This document shows positions 60,381-64,000 of a stretch of DNA of 64,000 nucleotides, piece after piece. A model generated the notes under the pieces. That model saw nothing but the letters and a program-made list of their open reading frames with translations. It was not told the origin of the DNA and did no database searches. Both the position numbers and the translations under genes were made by a program. How positions within the stretch are numbered: the first letter of the stretch is position 1; each line of letters opens with the position of its first letter. Source of the DNA: Bacteroidota bacterium (GTDB lineage Bacteria > Bacteroidota > Bacteroidia > Chitinophagales > Chitinophagaceae); the NCBI GenBank assembly GCA_028876495.1, contig JAGWRO010000024.1:62001-126000 (forward strand), in the 5' to 3' direction.

Positions 60381-61637
60381 TTGAAAGTATTATTAAAATA
60401 TAATTTAATTCTCCTGCTGATAGTTGCCTTATGGGGTTGTCATCAAAATAAAGAACGCCTTCCACCACTCAACGAAAGCTACAGGAGGACTGATAAACTC
60501 CCCTTCGGATCGTTTATTGCCTACAAAGGTTTTCAATCAGAATTTCCGGATTACTGGATCAATATTGCTAAAAAACCTTTTACTGAAACGTGGAACCAAC
60601 TTAAGTCTGATTCAACGAGCACTTACTCACTCTACTTTTTAATCACCAAAAACCTCATTCTTTCTGTAGATGAAGTAAACGCAATGGTAGAGTACGTTAA
60701 AGCTGGCAATGATTTATTTATTTCGGCAGATTATGTAGATGAAAAATTGCTTGATGCCATCTATTGCACCATTAACAGGAAAGGTGAAATTATTAGTGAG
60801 GTGAATGGGAAAATGCAAGATACTTATGTGAGCATGTTTTATGGAAGTGATTTTAAAACCTCAAAATATGGCTATTATTATTTCCCCTTTTTAAATTATT
60901 TCAACAGTTACGATCCTTCAATAACGAGGGTCCTGGGCGTTAACGAATTAAATCTCCCGAATTATATTGTTATTTTTTCCGGTCGGGGAAGGCTTTATTT
61001 ACATGTGGCACCAAGAATTTTTAGTAATTATTTTTTATTATCCAATAGCAATTATCATTACTTCGAAAATGTAACGGCTTACCTTCGTTTCAACCCGCAG
61101 TACATTTATTGGGATGAATATTACAAAGAGTTTTCTTCAACAAGGGACAAAAATAATTTAAACAATAAAGATCAGTTTTCTTCTTTACATGTCATCATGC
61201 AAAACCCACCTCTGTTATGGGCTTTTTATATTGCGCTGGCAGGGATTTTACTCTTTGTTTTCTTTAATATTAAAAGGAAACAAAGAGTGATCGAAGTAAT
61301 AAAACCAAACAAGAACACTACGGTTGCATTCACTGAAACTGTTGGCCGTCTTTATTTACAACAAAAAAACAACCGGAATATTTCAGAAAAAATAATTACC
61401 TATTTTTATGAATACCTGCGAAAAAAATATTTTATCAATACCTCTTTTATCAACACTGAATTTATTAATTCTATTTCAGGTAAAAGCGGTGTTTCTAAAA
61501 AAGAAACAGAAGAATTGTTTGGATTGATCACTAATATTCAACAACAGGAAGAAGTAACAGATGAAGATCTGCTTACGTTAAATTTAAAGATTGAAAATTT
61601 TAAAAAAACAAAAACTGATGGAAGAAAATTTGTATGA
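60381..61637 (+). CDS. DUF4350 domain lipoprotein
   Basis: A 418-residue protein with a TTG start at 60381 and no ATG nearby in frame. The N-terminus has a lipobox ALWGC with Cys20. Residues about 35-260 are the DUF4350 domain (FGSFIAYKGF, LFISADYVDEKLLDAI). A membrane span lies at about 284-302 (LLWAFYIALAGILLFVFFNI). The cytoplasmic tail carries FTETVGRLYLQQKNNRNISE. It overlaps the MoxR gene by 20 bp, so translation is likely coupled. Confidence 0.82.
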   Translation: MKVLLKYNLILLLIVALWGCHQNKERLPPLNESYRRTDKLPFGSFIAYKGFQSEFPDYWINIAKKPFTETWNQLKSDSTSTYSLYFLITKNLILSVDEVNAMVEYVKAGNDLFISADYVDEKLLDAIYCTINRKGEIISEVNGKMQDTYVSMFYGSDFKTSKYGYYYFPFLNYFNSYDPSITRVLGVNELNLPNYIVIFSGRGRLYLHVAPRIFSNYFLLSNSNYHYFENVTAYLRFNPQYIYWDEYYKEFSSTRDKNNLNNKDQFSSLHVIMQNPPLLWAFYIALAGILLFVFFNIKRKQRVIEVIKPNKNTTVAFTETVGRLYLQQKNNRNISEKIITYFYEYLRKKYFINTSFINTEFINSISGKSGVSKKETEELFGLITNIQQQEEVTDEDLLTLNLKIENFKKTKTDGRKFV

Positions 61638-62595
61638 ACAACGCATTGATATCAGCTCGCTGAACAATGCCGTCATTAATATCAGGAACGAAATAAGTAA
61701 AGTAATAGTAGGCCAACACAAGATGGTTGACCTTTTACTCATCGCATTATTATGTGACGGCCATGTTTTGATTGAAGGCGTTCCCGGCGTGGCAAAAACG
61801 CTTACTGCCAAATTGCTGGCAAAGATCATTAATACTAATTTTTCAAGGATACAATTTACACCCGACCTGATGCCAAGTGATGTTTTAGGAACTTCGGTTT
61901 TTAACCCGAAAGAAGCTGAATTTGAATTTAAGCGTGGGCCGATCTTCAGTAATATTATTTTGATAGATGAAATAAACCGTGCTCCCGCAAAAACCCAATC
62001 CGCTTTGTTTGAAGTAATGGAAGAGCGACAGGTTACTATTGACGGGATCACCCATTTAATGGACTTTCCTTTTTTGGTGATAGCTACTCAAAACCCTATT
62101 GAGCAGGAAGGAACCTATCGCTTGCCTGAAGCCCAGTTAGACCGTTTTTTATTTAAGATCGTTATCACTTATCCTACCATAGAAGAGGAAGTGAATATCC
62201 TTATGAATCAACAATCAGTTGTACAAAATACTTTACTGGAAAATGTGCAGCGAATAATTTCACCCGCACAAATTTCTGAATACAGGGGGATCACTAATGA
62301 AATAATTATTGATCCGAAATTAGTAGAGTTTATTGCTAAAATTGTAAATGAAACACGAAATAATTCTTCTCTTTATCTTGGCGCTTCTCCGCGCGCTTCG
62401 CTGGCGATCCTGAGATCGGCAAAAGCAAATGCAGCCATCATGGGAAGAGATTTTGTAACTCCGGAAGATATCATTGAAATGGCAGTGCCGGTAATGCGCC
62501 ACCGGATTATTTTAACTCCGGAAAAGGAAATGGAAGGCTTCACAGCCGATGAACTGATCAACAATATTATTTCTAAAATTGATGTACCTCGCTAA
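61618..62595 (+). CDS. MoxR family AAA+ ATPase
   Basis: A 325-residue ATPase from the ATG at 61618 (MEENLYEQRIDISSL). An earlier in-frame ATG at 61591 is less typical. Walker A is EGVPGVAKTLTAKLLA, Walker B is ILIDEINRAPAKTQSALFEVMEE and the sensor 1 region is VIATQNPIEQEGTYRLPEAQ. MoxR proteins act as chaperone-like ATPases with VWA/DUF58 partners, here encoded next. The start overlaps the end of the DUF4350 gene by 20 bp. Confidence 0.93.
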   Translation: MEENLYEQRIDISSLNNAVINIRNEISKVIVGQHKMVDLLLIALLCDGHVLIEGVPGVAKTLTAKLLAKIINTNFSRIQFTPDLMPSDVLGTSVFNPKEAEFEFKRGPIFSNIILIDEINRAPAKTQSALFEVMEERQVTIDGITHLMDFPFLVIATQNPIEQEGTYRLPEAQLDRFLFKIVITYPTIEEEVNILMNQQSVVQNTLLENVQRIISPAQISEYRGITNEIIIDPKLVEFIAKIVNETRNNSSLYLGASPRASLAILRSAKANAAIMGRDFVTPEDIIEMAVPVMRHRIILTPEKEMEGFTADELINNIISKIDVPR

Positions 62596-62627
62596 GAGAT
62601 ATTGACAGCCACTAAGACAAACATTCT

Positions 62628-63971
62628 TTGAAAACTATTAAAACCTATTTTTTAGACCTTTTTCTGAAGCGGCGCTTTTTTATTGCGCTCGCCTCACTGA
62701 TTACTTTATTCATTCTGGCATTTTATATACCCGCATTACAACCCGCTTCCATTACGGTTTTTATTGTTTTTATTATTTTTTGTATCGTTGATTATTCACT
62801 TTTATTCTTCACAAAAAAATTTCCAACGGCTCAAAGAATTACGGCTCACCGTTTCAGCAATGGTGATGAAAATAAAATTGAGTTGATGGTGAAAAACGAA
62901 TTTCGTTTCCCTGTTTGTATTAATATCATTGATGAATTGCCCGAGCAATTGCAAATGCGCCATTGGGTAAGAAAGTTGAATTTAAAATCGCGGCAGCAAA
63001 AAAAAATTTCCTGGAAACTGAAACCCCTGGAAAGAGGTGAATATAACTTTGGTAACATTCATTTGTTTGTTTCCACTCCGCTACAATTATTAAGCCGCAG
63101 ATTTACAACAGAAGCCGCAGAAACCATACCTGTTTATCCGGCTTTTATGCAATTGCATAAATATGAATTGTTTTCAGGCACTACACTAAACAGCGAATCA
63201 GGAAACCAGCGAATGCGCAAGATTGGACAAAGTATGGAGTTTGAACAGATCAAAGAGTATGTTGCCGGAGATGATATTCGCACGTTAAACTGGAAGGCTT
63301 CTGCCCGTAAAGGTGGCTTAATGGTGAATAGTTTTATGGAAGAAAGATCGCAGCAGATATATTGTATCATTGATAAAGGCAGGTTGATGAAAATGTCTTT
63401 TAATGGGATGACGCTTCTGGATTATGCCATTAACAGTTGCCTTGTTTTAAGTAACGTGTGTTTGAAAAAACAGGATAAAGTAGGCGTAATCACTTTCTCA
63501 CACGAACCGGGAAGTTTATTGGCTGCAGATCGAAAAGTATCACAGTCAGAAAATATTTTACAATTATTATACAAACAGAAAACCGATTTTTTAGAAAGTG
63601 ATTTCGAAATACTTTATTTACAAATAAGAAGTAAGATCAAGCACCGGAGTTTACTAATTTTGTTCACCAATTTTGAATCGTTATCAGGCCTTAACAGGCA
63701 GATTGATTATTTGCGCTCGCTCGCACGTAATCATTTACTGCTCGTAGTATTTTTTGAAAACTCTGAATTAGACGAACTACGAAATTCACACGCAAAAGAT
63801 ATTGAGGAAGTGTATATAAAGACGATAGCCGAAAAATTTGCTTTTGAAAAAAAGATTATTGCAAAAGAACTTTCCAAATATGGAATATTATCAATCTTGT
63901 CTTCTCCTAAAAGCCTTACGGTGAATACCATCAATAAATACCTTGAATTAAAAGCACGACAGGCAATTTAA
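62628..63971 (+). CDS. DUF58 domain protein
   Basis: A 447-residue protein with a TTG start at 62628. Two hydrophobic segments lie at about 15-60. The DUF58 core follows (QSMEFEQIKEYVAGDDIRTLNWKASA, near residues 205-230), then a VWA-like fold (IYCIIDKGRLM, LTNFESLSGLNRQIDYL). It is typically the partner of the adjacent MoxR ATPase. It lies 32 bp after it and is the last complete gene. Only 29 bp of the window remain. Confidence 0.9.
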   Translation: MKTIKTYFLDLFLKRRFFIALASLITLFILAFYIPALQPASITVFIVFIIFCIVDYSLLFFTKKFPTAQRITAHRFSNGDENKIELMVKNEFRFPVCINIIDELPEQLQMRHWVRKLNLKSRQQKKISWKLKPLERGEYNFGNIHLFVSTPLQLLSRRFTTEAAETIPVYPAFMQLHKYELFSGTTLNSESGNQRMRKIGQSMEFEQIKEYVAGDDIRTLNWKASARKGGLMVNSFMEERSQQIYCIIDKGRLMKMSFNGMTLLDYAINSCLVLSNVCLKKQDKVGVITFSHEPGSLLAADRKVSQSENILQLLYKQKTDFLESDFEILYLQIRSKIKHRSLLILFTNFESLSGLNRQIDYLRSLARNHLLLVVFFENSELDELRNSHAKDIEEVYIKTIAEKFAFEKKIIAKELSKYGILSILSSPKSLTVNTINKYLELKARQAI

Positions 63972-64000
63972 CAGAGAGTCTTTTGCTAAAGAAATGTATT

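Noticed and set aside
1-64000. CRISPR arrays, insertion sequences, prophage or replication origin
   Set aside because: No regularly spaced direct repeats, no transposase or integrase, no phage structural genes and no DnaA-box cluster were seen.

Overview
The window looks like chromosomal DNA from an aerobic, pigmented, carbohydrate-degrading member of the Bacteroidota, most likely Chitinophagia/Chitinophagaceae. The base composition is AT-rich, ribosome binding sites are weak, and several genes are preceded by the Bacteroidota -7 element TAnnTTTG. Families typical of that phylum recur (DUF983, DUF4129/DUF4350/MoxR/DUF58, crtYcd-type lycopene cyclase, FucP-like MFS, outer-membrane lipoprotein glycosidases). 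No rRNA, phage, insertion sequence or CRISPR array was seen, and the order of genes reads as an ordinary chromosome.

Layout. 1-2.4 kb: sufB and the start of sufC on the minus strand, separated by an intergenic block of simple repeats. 2.8-7.4 kb: a tight four-gene plus-strand operon with an OpuC/EgtUV-type ABC ATPase, a fused permease/substrate-binding protein, egtB and egtD. This is ergothioneine synthesis joined to a transporter, and the binding domain of that transporter appears to be circularly permuted. 7.5-7.7 kb: tRNA-Gln(CUG) and tRNA-Lys(CUU), followed by a GC-richer single-domain asparaginase homologue. 8.7-14.8 kb: a minus-strand carotenoid operon (carH-like regulator, crtI, crtB, a small exported protein, idi, SRPBCC protein, crtZ, crtYcd) whose products would convert GGPP to zeaxanthin. 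The regulator has the Wx9EH and ExHxxG signatures of a B12 photoreceptor, and a similar inverted repeat lies before both carH and crtI.

14.9-24.3 kb: carbohydrate catabolism. It holds a GH172 enzyme, a small hicBA toxin-antitoxin pair, a GH28 polygalacturonase, and then a run of an HPS/KGPDC-like enzyme, a Zn-type dehydrogenase, an SDR, a TIM-barrel isomerase, an SMP-30 lactonase and an MFS transporter. 24.4-30.1 kb: the high-affinity phosphate system on the minus strand (porin, pstS, pstC, pstA, pstB, phoU), preceded by a four-copy 11-bp-periodic Pho-box-like array. 30.4-35.7 kb: the sugar theme resumes with an IlvD/Edd sugar-acid dehydratase, a second SDR and a large lipoprotein glycosidase. 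Together these genes look like an oxidative, apparently kinase-free route for a plant-wall sugar or sugar acid.

35.7-64 kb: mainly housekeeping genes. These include a VOC protein, exonuclease III, agmatine-to-putrescine genes (aguB-aguA), a three-gene LpxH-like phosphatase/glycosyltransferase/GH1 operon with an overlapping 32-codon leader ORF, a baeRF protein, a decayed NCS1 permease pseudogene, a CvfB-like S1 protein, a FucP-like transporter, cmk, clpC, a STAS protein plus RNase Z, an esterase plus dapA, accA, and finally an RDD/SpoIIM/DUF4129/DUF4350/MoxR/DUF58 cluster that runs to the window edge. Family assignments rest on motifs read by eye, with no database search.
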